A stretch of DNA of 19,204 nt from JBKHBQ01 sp046542305 (lineage in GTDB: Bacteria; Bacteroidota; Bacteroidia; Bacteroidales; 4484-276): the NCBI GenBank assembly GCA_046542305.1, contig JBKHBQ010000045.1, forward strand, positions 1-19,204, written 5' to 3'. Shown here piece by piece: positions 7,000-14,855 of the stretch (position 1 is its first letter; each line of letters opens with the position of its first letter). A program made the translations under genes and the position numbers. The notes below the pieces were generated by a model. That model did no database searches and was not told the origin of the DNA. It saw nothing but the letters and a program-made list of their open reading frames with translations.

Positions 7000-8178
7000 A
7001 TGAAACATTCGATTGCTATAATTTTTGTGACGGTTTTATTTCTCGCCTTTAACGATCATGTAAAATCCCAGCCAAAAACCAAAGAAGGCTACCAGCCGGT
7101 GATTTTTCAGGCTTCGCTGTTCTACCCCCTTGGCACCAACGGAAAAGAAATCAACGTGGTAAATTATTCTTCACTCAACCTCATCTACGGAAAAGCTGCA
7201 GCATTTCAGGGTGTGGAAATTTCGGGTTTCGGCAGCCGGATCACCGATTATGGAATGGGGCTACAGGTTGCCGGTTTTGGAAACGTGGTTGAAAATTATT
7301 TTAAAGGCTCACAGATCAGCGGTTTTGGAAATATTACCGGTTCCTCTTTTGAGGGTTTGCAGGTTAGCGGCTTCGGCAATATCACCGGCAGCAATCTGCA
7401 GGGCGCACAAGTCGCAGGTTTTATGAACATCACCGGCGGATACCTGAGAGGCTTTCAAACTGCGGGATTTATGAACATTACCGGCGGGGAATTCGACGGG
7501 GCGCAGGTGGCCGGATTCATGAACATCGCCGGCGGAAGCTCCCAGGGGTTTCAGATAGCGGGATTTATGAACCTGAACGGAAGTTTCGACGGCCTGCAGA
7601 TCGCACCCTTCAACATCAACGGAGAAACCCGGGGAATGATGATCGGCGTGATAAATATGACCGGCAAAATGAAAGGTGTACCCATTGGGCTGATCAGTTA
7701 TGTTAAAGACGGCTACCGGGCCTTTGATATTTCTGGCAATGAGAGTTTTTACATCAACGCCTCCTACAAAACCGGTGTTTCAGGCTTCTATAACATCCTT
7801 ACCGCCGGATTGCGACCCGGCTCGGGTTTCACACGGTTTGGCCTCGGCTGGGGTGTAGGTTCTGAAATTTTCCTCGGAAAAGGTGCTTTCATGAACATCG
7901 AAGCCACCGCCACACAAATCAGTGAAGACGAGATCTGGACCAGCGACCTGAATCTGCTCAACAGTGTTAAATTCAGCTTCGGCGCCAACCTTACATCCGG
8001 CCTCGTCATTTATGCCGGACCTTCATTCAATGTTCTGGTATCCGAATATCAAAATGCCGATGGCACCATTGGTTCAGAAATTGCCCCCACCTGGCATTTT
8101 TATAATAAAACAACCAACGATACCAATGTAAAAATGTGGGCAGGTTTTAATTTGGGACTGAGGTTTTTGAAGAATTAA
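7000..8178 (+). CDS. Exported protein with 16-residue repeats (LA_2272 surface-repeat type)
   Basis: This 392-residue protein starts with a signal peptide (about 1-23, MKHSIAIIFVTVLFLAF then a polar end before QPK). Residues about 72-238 are ten or so tandem units of 16 residues with the pattern x-Q-[VI]-[AS]-G-F-[GM]-N-I-T-G-G-x-x-x-G, for example AQVAGFMNITGGYLRG. Such short glycine- and asparagine-rich units suggest a beta-solenoid. Residues about 245-392 show alternating hydrophobic stretches rich in G, F and Y (FGLGWGVGSEIFLG, FSFGANLTSGLVIYAGPSF) and end in GFNLGLRFLKN, which looks like an outer-membrane beta-barrel. The repeat style matches LA_2272-type surface-repeat proteins known from Leptospira and Bacteroidota; their function is unknown. 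It stands alone between yafV and trkA. Confidence 0.75.
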   Translation: MKHSIAIIFVTVLFLAFNDHVKSQPKTKEGYQPVIFQASLFYPLGTNGKEINVVNYSSLNLIYGKAAAFQGVEISGFGSRITDYGMGLQVAGFGNVVENYFKGSQISGFGNITGSSFEGLQVSGFGNITGSNLQGAQVAGFMNITGGYLRGFQTAGFMNITGGEFDGAQVAGFMNIAGGSSQGFQIAGFMNLNGSFDGLQIAPFNINGETRGMMIGVINMTGKMKGVPIGLISYVKDGYRAFDISGNESFYINASYKTGVSGFYNILTAGLRPGSGFTRFGLGWGVGSEIFLGKGAFMNIEATATQISEDEIWTSDLNLLNSVKFSFGANLTSGLVIYAGPSFNVLVSEYQNADGTIGSEIAPTWHFYNKTTNDTNVKMWAGFNLGLRFLKN

Positions 8179-8455
8179 AGAGGAAAAGATGAAACGGCAG
8201 CAGTATTATGAAGAGGTGAAAGATTATGCAAAAGCGGATAGCGATGGTGAAGGTGTGATCCATTGACCGGTAATCAACGGCTTCCAAATTCATGTGAGGG
8301 CAGTTTTCGATCCAGGAACCAATCGTCAAACCATTGGCAGGATACGATATTAACGGTATTGTGGGGGCCACATATCCATTAAATGGCAACGCCTCCCATA
8401 AAAATCCGACGAAATTTTCAGTATCGCGAAAAAGTATAATTTCGCACCCTGTGTC
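8179..8455. other. Intergenic region upstream of trkA
   Basis: Only a 25-codon frame (8189-8266, MKRQQYYEEVKDYA and so on) occurs on the plus strand after the repeat gene. A 119-codon frame crosses the region on the minus strand (8506-8147) but begins inside trkA and ends inside the repeat gene, and no family is recognisable. I see no tRNA, strong hairpin or known riboswitch. The trkA promoter is at its right end. Confidence 0.4.
8437..8444 (+). promoter_or_regulatory. Probable -7 box of trkAH
   Basis: TAATTTCG differs from TAnnTTTG at one base and lies 11 bases before the trkA ATG at 8456. A TTTT run at 8415-8418 is at the right distance for a weak -33 element. If the ATG at 8465 is used the leader is 20 bases, which would be more comfortable. 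Confidence 0.4.
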
Positions 8456-9805
8456 ATGAAAAAGATGAATGTAATTATAGCCGGCGATGGCGAAGTGGGT
8501 TTTCATCTGGCGAAACTGCTAACTGATGAAAACCACGATATTACGGTAGTGGATCCTCAAAGCGATCTGCTGAAGCTCATCGAAACGCATACCGATTTGA
8601 TGACCATAGCGGGGGATTCCACCTATATTTCCGTGTTGGAAAGGGCCAACATCAAAAGGTGCGACCTGCTGATTTCAGTGGTTCACGACGAGCATATCAA
8701 CATGATGACGTGCATTATCGGAAAAAAGCTTGGGGCCAAACGCACCATTGCCCGGGTGAACAATACCGAATACCTGGAAAAGAAAAACGGTGAAATATTC
8801 AAATCCCTTGGCATCGACCATATGGTCTGTCCAGAAAGGCTGGCCGCCGAGGAAATCGTAAACCTGCTGGAACAAACCGCCGCCACCGAAACTTTCGGGT
8901 TTTCCAATGGCAAACTGATCCTTTTCCTGATCAAACTCGAAGAAAACGCGCAGGTATTAGGAAAAACCCTCGATCAGATCGCTTCCGAATTTCCTTTTCT
9001 AAATTTCAGGGCCATCGCCATCCACAGAAATTCCAAAACCATCATCCCACGGGGCAACGATGTATTCAAGCTCAACGATCTGGCTTATGTAATTACCAAA
9101 CCCGACGGTATTGAAACCCTGCTGAAACTTGGCGGCAAGGAGGAATTCGAGATCGACAACGTGATGATCGTGGGTGGCGGAAGGATCGGCAGAAAAACCG
9201 TAGACCGGCTGCACGACCACTACAACATAAAAATGGTGGAGATCGATAAGAACCGCTGCATCAACCTGAGCAACGACCTTAAAGACGTGCTGATCATCAA
9301 TGGTGATGCCCGCGACATCGAATTGCTCAAAGACGAAGGCATCGAAAATATGGATGCTTTCATTGCCGTGACCGACAATTCGGAAACCAACATCCTCACC
9401 TGCCTTCACGCCCGCAAATTCGGGGTAAAGAAAACCATCGCACTGGTTGAAAACATCGATTATATCGACATCTCCCAAAATATCGGCATCGACACCATCA
9501 TCAACAAAAAACTGATCACAGCCAGCTATATCGCCCGCTTTACCATGGGTTCGGAGGTTACCTCAACCAAGGTACTTCATGGCATCGACGCCGAGGTATT
9601 CGAGTTTGTGGTTAAGCCCGATTCAGCCATTGTTAAAAAACCCATCAGGAAATTGAAATTTCCCGAAGGCGCCATCATCGGCGGAATCATCCGGGGCGAC
9701 GACAGCTACATTGCGGTCGGGAATTTCAGGATCAGAGAAGGTGATAAGGTTGTGGTTTTTTCCCTACCTTCGTCCATTCATAAAGTGGACCGTTTTTTTA
9801 ATTAA
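8456..9805 (+). CDS. trkA: Trk potassium uptake regulatory subunit TrkA (two RCK domains)
   Basis: This 449-residue cytoplasmic protein is the NAD(H)/ATP-binding gating subunit of the Trk K+ channel. It has two Rossmann RCK-N domains, the first with GDGEVG (10-15) and ribose-binding D33 in VVDP, the second with GGGRIG (240-245) and E262 in MVEIDKNR. Each is followed by an RCK-C domain (about 150-222 and 370-446), giving the double-domain layout of E. coli TrkA and the usual length. Start choice is open between the ATG at 8456 and the one at 8465 (MNVIIAGDGEVG), three codons later. The trkH start follows after 3 bp, so the two are cotranscribed and produce partner subunits. No odd features. 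Confidence 0.96.
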   Translation: MKKMNVIIAGDGEVGFHLAKLLTDENHDITVVDPQSDLLKLIETHTDLMTIAGDSTYISVLERANIKRCDLLISVVHDEHINMMTCIIGKKLGAKRTIARVNNTEYLEKKNGEIFKSLGIDHMVCPERLAAEEIVNLLEQTAATETFGFSNGKLILFLIKLEENAQVLGKTLDQIASEFPFLNFRAIAIHRNSKTIIPRGNDVFKLNDLAYVITKPDGIETLLKLGGKEEFEIDNVMIVGGGRIGRKTVDRLHDHYNIKMVEIDKNRCINLSNDLKDVLIINGDARDIELLKDEGIENMDAFIAVTDNSETNILTCLHARKFGVKKTIALVENIDYIDISQNIGIDTIINKKLITASYIARFTMGSEVTSTKVLHGIDAEVFEFVVKPDSAIVKKPIRKLKFPEGAIIGGIIRGDDSYIAVGNFRIREGDKVVVFSLPSSIHKVDRFFN

Positions 9806-9808
9806 GCC

Positions 9809-11308
9809 ATGCCGCTGTCGAAAAAACTTAACGTCGAGATCGTTATCCGCATTCTCGGGATCCTGCTGATCATCGAAGGAATCTTTATGCTGACAGCCCT
9901 GCCCTTCTCCATTTATTACGGTGATCATACTGCGATTTCGTGGATATTTTTTGACGGGACGCACGATTTCTGGGCGCTGCTGATTTCAGCGCTCATATCA
10001 GGGGGTACAGGAGCCATTATGTACTTTGCAGCGGGAAAGGACGTAAAAAAAAACATCGGCAAACGTGAGGGGTATATCATCGTATCGTTTGCATGGGTGA
10101 TCATTTCCCTTTTCGGGGCGCTGCCTTTCGTGCTTTGCGGTGCAATACCCGGCTATACCGATGCTTTTTTCGAAACCATCTCGGGGTTTACCACCACCGG
10201 AGCTACCATCCTCAGCGATATTGAGGCAATGCCGAAGGGATTGCTGTTCTGGCGGTCAACTACACACTGGATCGGCGGGATGGGTATCATTGTGCTTTCG
10301 CTGGCCATCCTGCCATTCCTGGGGATCGGCGGGATGCAGTTATTCATTGCAGAAGTACCCGGGCCGACACCTGACAAGCTGCATCCACGCATCACGCAAA
10401 CCGCCAAACGGCTCTGGGGCATTTACGTGCTGCTCACAGTGGTGGAAACCGGATTGCTGATGCTCGGCGGCATGAACCTGTTCGATGGCCTTTGTCATGC
10501 TTTCGGCACCATGGCCACCGGCGGCTTTTCCACAAAAAATGATTCCATTGCAGGATTTTCTCCCTACATCCAGTATGTGATCACAGTGTTCATGATCCTG
10601 GCCGGAACAAATTTCTCGCTGCATTATCTTGCCCTCCATGGCAAACTGCGTGATGTTTTTAAGAACGAGGAGTACAGGTATTACATTGGCGCCATTGGGT
10701 TTACAACGGTCATCATCACCCTGTCGCTTTTCTTTACCGAAATCAACAACATCGAACATGCTTTTCGCGATTCCATCTTTACGGTGGTTTCCATTATCAC
10801 CACCACCGGTTTTATCACAGCCGATTACCTGATATGGCCGGGCGTGCTTTGGTTTATCATTTTCCTGCTGATGTTTGTCGGCGGAAGTGCGGGATCAACC
10901 GGTGGAGGCATCAAGGTGATGCGTCAATTGCTGCTGTTTAAGAACAGCCTGCTTGAACTCAAGCGGCAAATGCACCCCCAGGCAGTGATTCCCGTAAGGA
11001 TGAACGGCAGACCAGTGTCGCAGGATATAATATTTAATGTGCTGGCATTTTTCCTGATCTATATGATCTCCTTTGCCCTGGGAACTTTCGTGATGTCGAT
11101 GCTGGGGCTGGATTTCGAATCGGCCATCGGGACAACGGTAGCCACCATCGGAAACATAGGTCCAGGTATCGGCAGCGTGGGACCGGTGGGCAATTACGCC
11201 GACATTCCCCTGTTTGGAAAATGGTTCCTTTCCTTTCTGATGCTCCTGGGCAGACTTGAGCTTTTCACCGTGCTGATCCTGTTCTCTCCTGCTTTTTGGA
11301 AGAGATAG
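9809..11308 (+). CDS. trkH: Trk potassium transporter membrane subunit TrkH
   Basis: This 499-residue membrane protein is the K+-conducting subunit of the Trk system. The four pore-loop filter segments are visible in order: GFTTTGAT (about 126-133), TMATGGF (234-240), TTTGF (331-335) and IGNIGPG (447-453), each between hydrophobic helices, fitting the four M1-P-M2 repeats of the SKT superfamily. The segment GGSAGSTGGGIKV (358-370) matches the intramembrane loop that gates the pore in TrkH proteins, and the C-terminus GRLELFTVLILFSPAFWKR is typical of the family. It lies 3 bp after trkA, so both subunits are made together. Expected conditions of use are low external K+ or osmotic stress (family knowledge). 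Confidence 0.96.
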   Translation: MPLSKKLNVEIVIRILGILLIIEGIFMLTALPFSIYYGDHTAISWIFFDGTHDFWALLISALISGGTGAIMYFAAGKDVKKNIGKREGYIIVSFAWVIISLFGALPFVLCGAIPGYTDAFFETISGFTTTGATILSDIEAMPKGLLFWRSTTHWIGGMGIIVLSLAILPFLGIGGMQLFIAEVPGPTPDKLHPRITQTAKRLWGIYVLLTVVETGLLMLGGMNLFDGLCHAFGTMATGGFSTKNDSIAGFSPYIQYVITVFMILAGTNFSLHYLALHGKLRDVFKNEEYRYYIGAIGFTTVIITLSLFFTEINNIEHAFRDSIFTVVSIITTTGFITADYLIWPGVLWFIIFLLMFVGGSAGSTGGGIKVMRQLLLFKNSLLELKRQMHPQAVIPVRMNGRPVSQDIIFNVLAFFLIYMISFALGTFVMSMLGLDFESAIGTTVATIGNIGPGIGSVGPVGNYADIPLFGKWFLSFLMLLGRLELFTVLILFSPAFWKR

Positions 11309-11347
11309 TTTTTTACGGGTTTTCACTGATTATTGTGATCTAATCCC

Positions 11348-11355
11348 TATTTTCG
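11348..11355 (+). promoter_or_regulatory. Possible -7 box of the VOC-SDR pair
   Basis: TATTTTCG has one mismatch to TAnnTTTG and lies 23 bases before the VOC ATG at 11379, in the 70-bp gap after trkH. No TTTG -33 box is evident. Confidence 0.35.
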
Positions 11356-11378
11356 CAGATCATTACAAAAACGGGATC

Positions 11379-11849
11379 ATGGAAAATAAATCGCTGCGGT
11401 ACCGAAATACCGTACTTTTTGTAAAAGACATCAAAACAGCCAAAACCTTCTACACTGATGTTCTTCACCAGGAAATCGATTTTGATTTTGATAAAACCAT
11501 TGGTTTCAAAAGCGGTGTGGCATTGTGGCAAATATCCAACGACCATCCGGCTATAACTTCCGGAAACCATCAGCAAAGCTCAGGATTCGAACTTTATTTA
11601 GAGACCGGGAATCTGGACAGCGATCGTGAAAAACTGATGAATACAGGCATCAAATTGCTTCATGATGTTATCGAAGAAAGCTGGGGGCAACGTACTTTCA
11701 GGTTCTACGATCCCGACGGTCATCTGATCGAACTGGGCGAATCGCTGCCCACCTTCATTAACCGGATGGCACAAACCATGAGCATTGAAGAAATCCATCA
11801 GAAAACCTCTGTTCCTGTAGGGGATATACATAAACTCATCAAACAATAG
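11379..11849 (+). CDS. VOC (glyoxalase/bleomycin-resistance fold) family protein
   Basis: This 156-residue cytoplasmic protein shows a paired beta-alpha-beta-beta-beta fold: RYRNTVLFVKDIKTAKTFYTDVL (first half, about 7-29) and FRFYDPDGHLIELGE (107-121), where E118 is the usual metal-binding glutamate of the second half. Members include glyoxalases, dioxygenases and antibiotic-binding proteins, so the reaction cannot be assigned. The extra C-terminal tail of about 35 residues (AQTMSIEEIHQKTSVPVGDI) looks like a small helix-turn-helix and recurs in some family members. The gene ends one base before the ATG of the short-chain dehydrogenase, suggesting a two-gene transcript and a shared role in aldehyde or ketone metabolism, which is inference. 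Confidence 0.85.
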   Translation: MENKSLRYRNTVLFVKDIKTAKTFYTDVLHQEIDFDFDKTIGFKSGVALWQISNDHPAITSGNHQQSSGFELYLETGNLDSDREKLMNTGIKLLHDVIEESWGQRTFRFYDPDGHLIELGESLPTFINRMAQTMSIEEIHQKTSVPVGDIHKLIKQ

Positions 11850-11850
11850 C

Positions 11851-12705
11851 ATGGCATCTATCAGGAACCAAACCGTGCTGATCACCGGCGGGGCCGCCGG
11901 CATCGGCAAACTCATGGGACAAAAATGCCTCGACAAGGGCGCTTCAAAACTGGTGATCTGGGACATTAACCAGGAATTCCTCAACCATACCACCAAAGAA
12001 TTTACACGCCTCGGATATACAGTGCTTCCTTACGAACTGGATATTTCGGATACGCCTTCGATCATTGCGGCAGCCAAAAAAGTGATTGATGAAACCGGTG
12101 GAGTGGACATCGTCATAAACAATGCCGGTGTGGTGGTTGGAAAGGAATTCAAAGACCACAGCCACCATGATATCGACCATACCATGAACATCAACACCAA
12201 TGCACTGATGCATGTCACGCTGGCATTTCTGCCCGGCATGATCGAACGAAAGCACGGGCACATCGTCAACATCGCTTCGGCAGCGGGGCTGCTGGCCAAC
12301 CCTAAAATGTCGGTGTACGCAGCCAGTAAATGGGGCGTAACGGGCTGGTCGGAATCGCTGCGCATCGAACTGGAACGGATGAAAAGCGGCATTGGCGTTA
12401 CCACGGTAAACCCCGGCTACATCGACACCGGAATGTTTGCAGGCGTTAACACCAATTTCCTCATCCCGATGCTGCAGCCCGAAAAGGTGGCCGACCGCGT
12501 GATACGTGCCATCGAAAAGAACAGAATACATGTGCGGATGCCCTACATGATCAACTGGCTTCCCTTCGTCAGGGGCGTGCTCCCGCCAAGGATATTCGAC
12601 TGGTTCGTAGGACGTGTGCTCGGGGTATACGAATCCATGGCAGGTTTTGCAGGGCATGATTATTACCATATGAACAAGGATAAGAAAACTGAAGAACAGA
12701 GTTAA
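11851..12705 (+). CDS. Short-chain dehydrogenase/reductase, classical type
   Basis: This 284-residue oxidoreductase has the Rossmann cofactor motif TGGAAGIG (12-19), the NNAG motif (90-93) and the catalytic S143, Y156 and K160 in NIASAAGLL and SVYAASKWG, followed by NPGYIDTGMF. D38 in VIWDIN after the second strand favours NAD(H) over NADP(H). The overall pattern, including the WDIN and MNINTNALMHVT stretches and the hydrophobic C-terminal region, resembles the retinol/17-beta-hydroxysteroid dehydrogenase-like (SDR16C) group that acts on long-chain or lipidic alcohols and ketones. The adjacent aldehyde dehydrogenase, 66 bp downstream, makes an alcohol-to-acid route plausible, but the substrate is not visible from sequence. 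Confidence 0.9.
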   Translation: MASIRNQTVLITGGAAGIGKLMGQKCLDKGASKLVIWDINQEFLNHTTKEFTRLGYTVLPYELDISDTPSIIAAAKKVIDETGGVDIVINNAGVVVGKEFKDHSHHDIDHTMNINTNALMHVTLAFLPGMIERKHGHIVNIASAAGLLANPKMSVYAASKWGVTGWSESLRIELERMKSGIGVTTVNPGYIDTGMFAGVNTNFLIPMLQPEKVADRVIRAIEKNRIHVRMPYMINWLPFVRGVLPPRIFDWFVGRVLGVYESMAGFAGHDYYHMNKDKKTEEQS

Positions 12706-12771
12706 CCCTGATTTTTTTAAAGCTATTGCCCAAAAAGATTGATAACAACAAATCAACAACATCTTAAAAAA

Positions 12772-14142
12772 ATGAAGGATTATCACAGCATCGTATCGAA
12801 CCAGCAGACTTTTTTTAAAAGCGGAAAAACCAGGGATATTGGTTTCAGAAAAGCGCAGCTTAAAAAGTTCCTAAACGTCCTTCAGGATAACGAACGCCTG
12901 CTGATCGATGCAGCGTGGAAGGATCTGCACAAGTCAGAATTCGAGACCTATGCCACTGAACTGGGCTTGATTTATGGCGAGATTATGCTGGCCATCCGTA
13001 AGGTGAAGAAGTGGTCGAAGCCAAAATCAGTGCTGACCAATATCGCAGCCCTGCCGGCCACCAGCCGCATTTATCCCGAGCCTTACGGTACGACATTGAT
13101 CATCGGGGCGTGGAATTTTCCCTTCCTGCTGATCCTCGAGCCGCTGGTGGGTGCCCTGGCTGCCGGAAACACCATCATTCTTAAACCCAGCGAACTCGCA
13201 CCTGCCTGCTCTTCTGTGCTTGCAAAAATACTTAACGGTGCTTTCAATCCTGAATACCTGCGCGTGGTGGAAGGTGCCGTGCCCGAAACCCAGGCGCTGC
13301 TGAAGGAAAAATTCGACTACATTTTCTTTACCGGCTCCACCAAAGTGGGAAAAATCATTTACAAAGCCGCCGCTGAGCAGCTCACACCTGTCACGCTGGA
13401 GCTGGGCGGAAAAAGCCCCTGCATCGTCGATCGTGATTTTCCGGTGAAACTGGCCGCCAAACGGATCGCCTGGGGAAAATTTATCAACGCCGGACAAACC
13501 TGCATTGCCCCGGACTACCTGCTGGTGCACAGGGAGGCAAAAGACGAATTGCTGAAATACCTTAAAAAGTACATTCACGATTTCTACGGCGAAAATCCCA
13601 AAAACAGCCCCGACTTCCTGCGCATCGTCAACAAACCGAATTTCGACAGGCTGAAGGAACTTATCGTCCCTGAAAAGGTTTACACCGGCGGCGATACCAA
13701 CGAAAAGGAGCTGTACATTTCGCCCACCATTCTCGACAATGTCAACTGGGCCGACAAGGTAATGGAAGATGAAATTTTCGGACCTGTCCTTCCGGTGCTT
13801 ACCTTCGATGATTTCTTCGGCACCATCGATCTTCTGAAACAAAAGGAAAAGCCGCTGGCGCTCTACTATTTCGGGAAGAACAAGGGCCGGCAAAAGCTTA
13901 TTCTGAAGGAGCTGAATTTCGGCGGGGGCACCTTCAACGACGGCATCATGCACATCACCAACGCACGGCTGCCCTTCGGCGGCATCGGACATAGCGGCAT
14001 GGGCAATTATCATGGCCGCCATGGATTCGAAACCTTCAGCCATCAAAAGAGCATCATGAAGCGCACCACCTGGATCGACATCCCGCTTCGCTATCCGCCA
14101 TACAAGTTAAGCACCCTGAAAATCGTTAAGAAACTGTTGTAG
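12772..14142 (+). CDS. Aldehyde dehydrogenase, class 3-like
   Basis: This 456-residue NAD(P)+-dependent enzyme oxidises aldehydes to acids. The oxyanion-hole N115 in GAWNFPF, cofactor-contacting K138 in LKPSE, catalytic E210 in LELGGKSP and nucleophile C244 in NAGQTC are all present, and FGPVLPV and LPFGGIGHSGMG follow. Length and the C-terminus RYPPYKLSTLKIVKKLL match the ALDH3/fatty-aldehyde group, and the hydrophobic-basic tail may sit at the membrane. A TTG 11 codons upstream is open, but the ATG at 12772 gives the expected N-terminus. The last 92 bases plus the following 7 are duplicated at 15397-15495, beyond toxin-antitoxin cassette 1, so the accessory region begins immediately at its stop codon. 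Confidence 0.93.
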   Translation: MKDYHSIVSNQQTFFKSGKTRDIGFRKAQLKKFLNVLQDNERLLIDAAWKDLHKSEFETYATELGLIYGEIMLAIRKVKKWSKPKSVLTNIAALPATSRIYPEPYGTTLIIGAWNFPFLLILEPLVGALAAGNTIILKPSELAPACSSVLAKILNGAFNPEYLRVVEGAVPETQALLKEKFDYIFFTGSTKVGKIIYKAAAEQLTPVTLELGGKSPCIVDRDFPVKLAAKRIAWGKFINAGQTCIAPDYLLVHREAKDELLKYLKKYIHDFYGENPKNSPDFLRIVNKPNFDRLKELIVPEKVYTGGDTNEKELYISPTILDNVNWADKVMEDEIFGPVLPVLTFDDFFGTIDLLKQKEKPLALYYFGKNKGRQKLILKELNFGGGTFNDGIMHITNARLPFGGIGHSGMGNYHGRHGFETFSHQKSIMKRTTWIDIPLRYPPYKLSTLKIVKKLL

Positions 14143-14150
14143 GATTTTTG

Positions 14151-14158
14151 TAAATTTG
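14151..14158 (+). promoter_or_regulatory. -7 box of toxin-antitoxin cassette 1
   Basis: TAAATTTG is an exact TAnnTTTG match, 17 bases before the antitoxin ATG at 14176 and two bases beyond the end of the region shared with the ALDH copy at 15397-15495. The corresponding place in cassette 2 also carries an exact box. Confidence 0.6.
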
Positions 14159-14175
14159 CTTTAAAAGAATATAAA

Positions 14176-14361
14176 ATGAAAGCTTTAGAATACATAACTG
14201 ACGAAAGTGGGAATAAAAAGGCTCTTATCATTCCAATCCGGGAATTCGAAGATATTATTGAAGACATTGAGGACATTATTACAGCCTACCAACGAAAGGA
14301 TGAAAAAAAGGTAAGCATTGAAGAGGTAAAGAAAAACCTTCAAAGTAAAGGCATTCTCTGA
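14176..14361 (+). CDS. Small antitoxin, RelB/Phd-like partner of a RelE/ParE toxin
   Basis: This 61-residue protein begins MKALEYITDESGNKKALIIP, the N-terminal pattern common in Bacteroidota antitoxins paired with RelE/ParE toxins, followed by an acidic helix (EFEDIIEDIEDII) and a basic C-terminal stretch. Such antitoxins bind and neutralise the ribonuclease toxin and repress their own promoter. Its TGA overlaps the ATG of the next frame by one base (TGATG), as in intact pairs. Because that toxin is internally deleted, this antitoxin is now effectively orphaned. Codon use is AT-rich compared with the ALDH gene before it, as expected for an acquired cassette. Assignment rests on pattern and context. 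Confidence 0.75.
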   Translation: MKALEYITDESGNKKALIIPIREFEDIIEDIEDIITAYQRKDEKKVSIEEVKKNLQSKGIL

Positions 14362-14474
14362 TGCACAAAATCGTATTTAGCAAATCGGCTGAGAAAGAGC
14401 TTTTTAATTTACCGGAAAGGATTCTGACAATAGACATTATAAGGATTCGTCATCGTAAAGATGCCTACAGATGA
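14361..14474 (+). pseudogene. RelE/ParE-family toxin with a large internal deletion
   Basis: The frame gives only 37 residues. The first part, MHKIVFSKSAEKELFNLPER, is the standard start of Bacteroidota RelE/ParE mRNA interferases, and the last part, IIRIRHRKDAYR, is their standard C-terminus. The middle section of about 45-50 residues, which carries most of the fold, is missing, and the two ends are joined in frame. Intact members are about 85-90 residues, so a stable toxin is unlikely. It overlaps the antitoxin stop by one base. The gene probably lost activity by deletion rather than by sequencing error, since the reading frame is kept and both ends are clean. Confidence 0.8.
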
Positions 14475-14511
14475 TTTTCATTTCTTTTCACTTCTTTTCA
14501 CTTCTTTTCAC
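14474..14511. repeat. Short tandem repeat, 10-bp unit
   Basis: The decamer CTTCTTTTCA occurs twice exactly (14491-14510), preceded by a one-mismatch copy (14481-14490) and a more degenerate one before that. It starts at the stop codon of the deleted toxin frame and ends at the MATE-like fragment beginning at 14511. Confidence 0.8.
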
Positions 14512-14580
14512 AACCTGCTGGGCTGGTGGAGCGCCGTCCAACAATCTGATAAAATAACAAATACCAGACGCAGCTTTTTG

Positions 14581-14588
14581 TATCTTTG
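14581..14588 (+). promoter_or_regulatory. -7 box of the VapBC-like pair
   Basis: TATCTTTG is an exact TAnnTTTG match, 21 bases before the antitoxin ATG at 14610. It gives the second antitoxin-toxin pair of cassette 1 its own promoter. Confidence 0.55.
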
Positions 14589-14609
14589 TATTATTAAAAG
14601 GATTTTAAA

Positions 14610-14855
14610 ATGCCGGTAATAAAGATTACATACCACGATTCCAGAGTTTTACACCTGATTAAAGATCTGTCGAAATATTTCAGCTTTACAATACAGGAAT
14701 CGAAAACTGAAGAAACTGAAGAAAACAATTCATTGAATGGTGTTAAATTTATTCCCGGAGATGAAAATGCAGAGATTTCTGAACTTAGAGAAATAATGAG
14801 GGGTAAAAACCTATCGGCGAAAGAATTAAGAAAAGCAGCATGGCAAAGACCTTGA
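14610..14855 (+). CDS. Putative VapB-like antitoxin of a PIN toxin
   Basis: This 81-residue protein has no family motif I can name with confidence. It has a beta-rich N-terminus (MPVIKITYHDSRVLHLIKDL), an acidic middle rich in glutamate (ESKTEETEENN) and a C-terminal helix ending ELREIMRGKNLSAKELRKAAWQRP. A tail with arginine and tryptophan is what VapB-type antitoxins use to plug the acidic active site of the PIN toxin. Its stop lies 16 bases inside the PIN toxin gene, the usual overlap of antitoxin and toxin. The antitoxin role is inferred from size, order, overlap and tail. Confidence 0.7.
   Translation: MPVIKITYHDSRVLHLIKDLSKYFSFTIQESKTEETEENNSLNGVKFIPGDENAEISELREIMRGKNLSAKELRKAAWQRP

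Noticed and set aside
8267..8455. A c-di-AMP (ydaO-type) riboswitch before trkA
   Set aside because: I could not find the conserved core or a convincing set of helices.
12739..12771. TTG at 12739 as the ALDH start
   Set aside because: The ATG at 12772 gives the usual ALDH3-type N-terminus and length.
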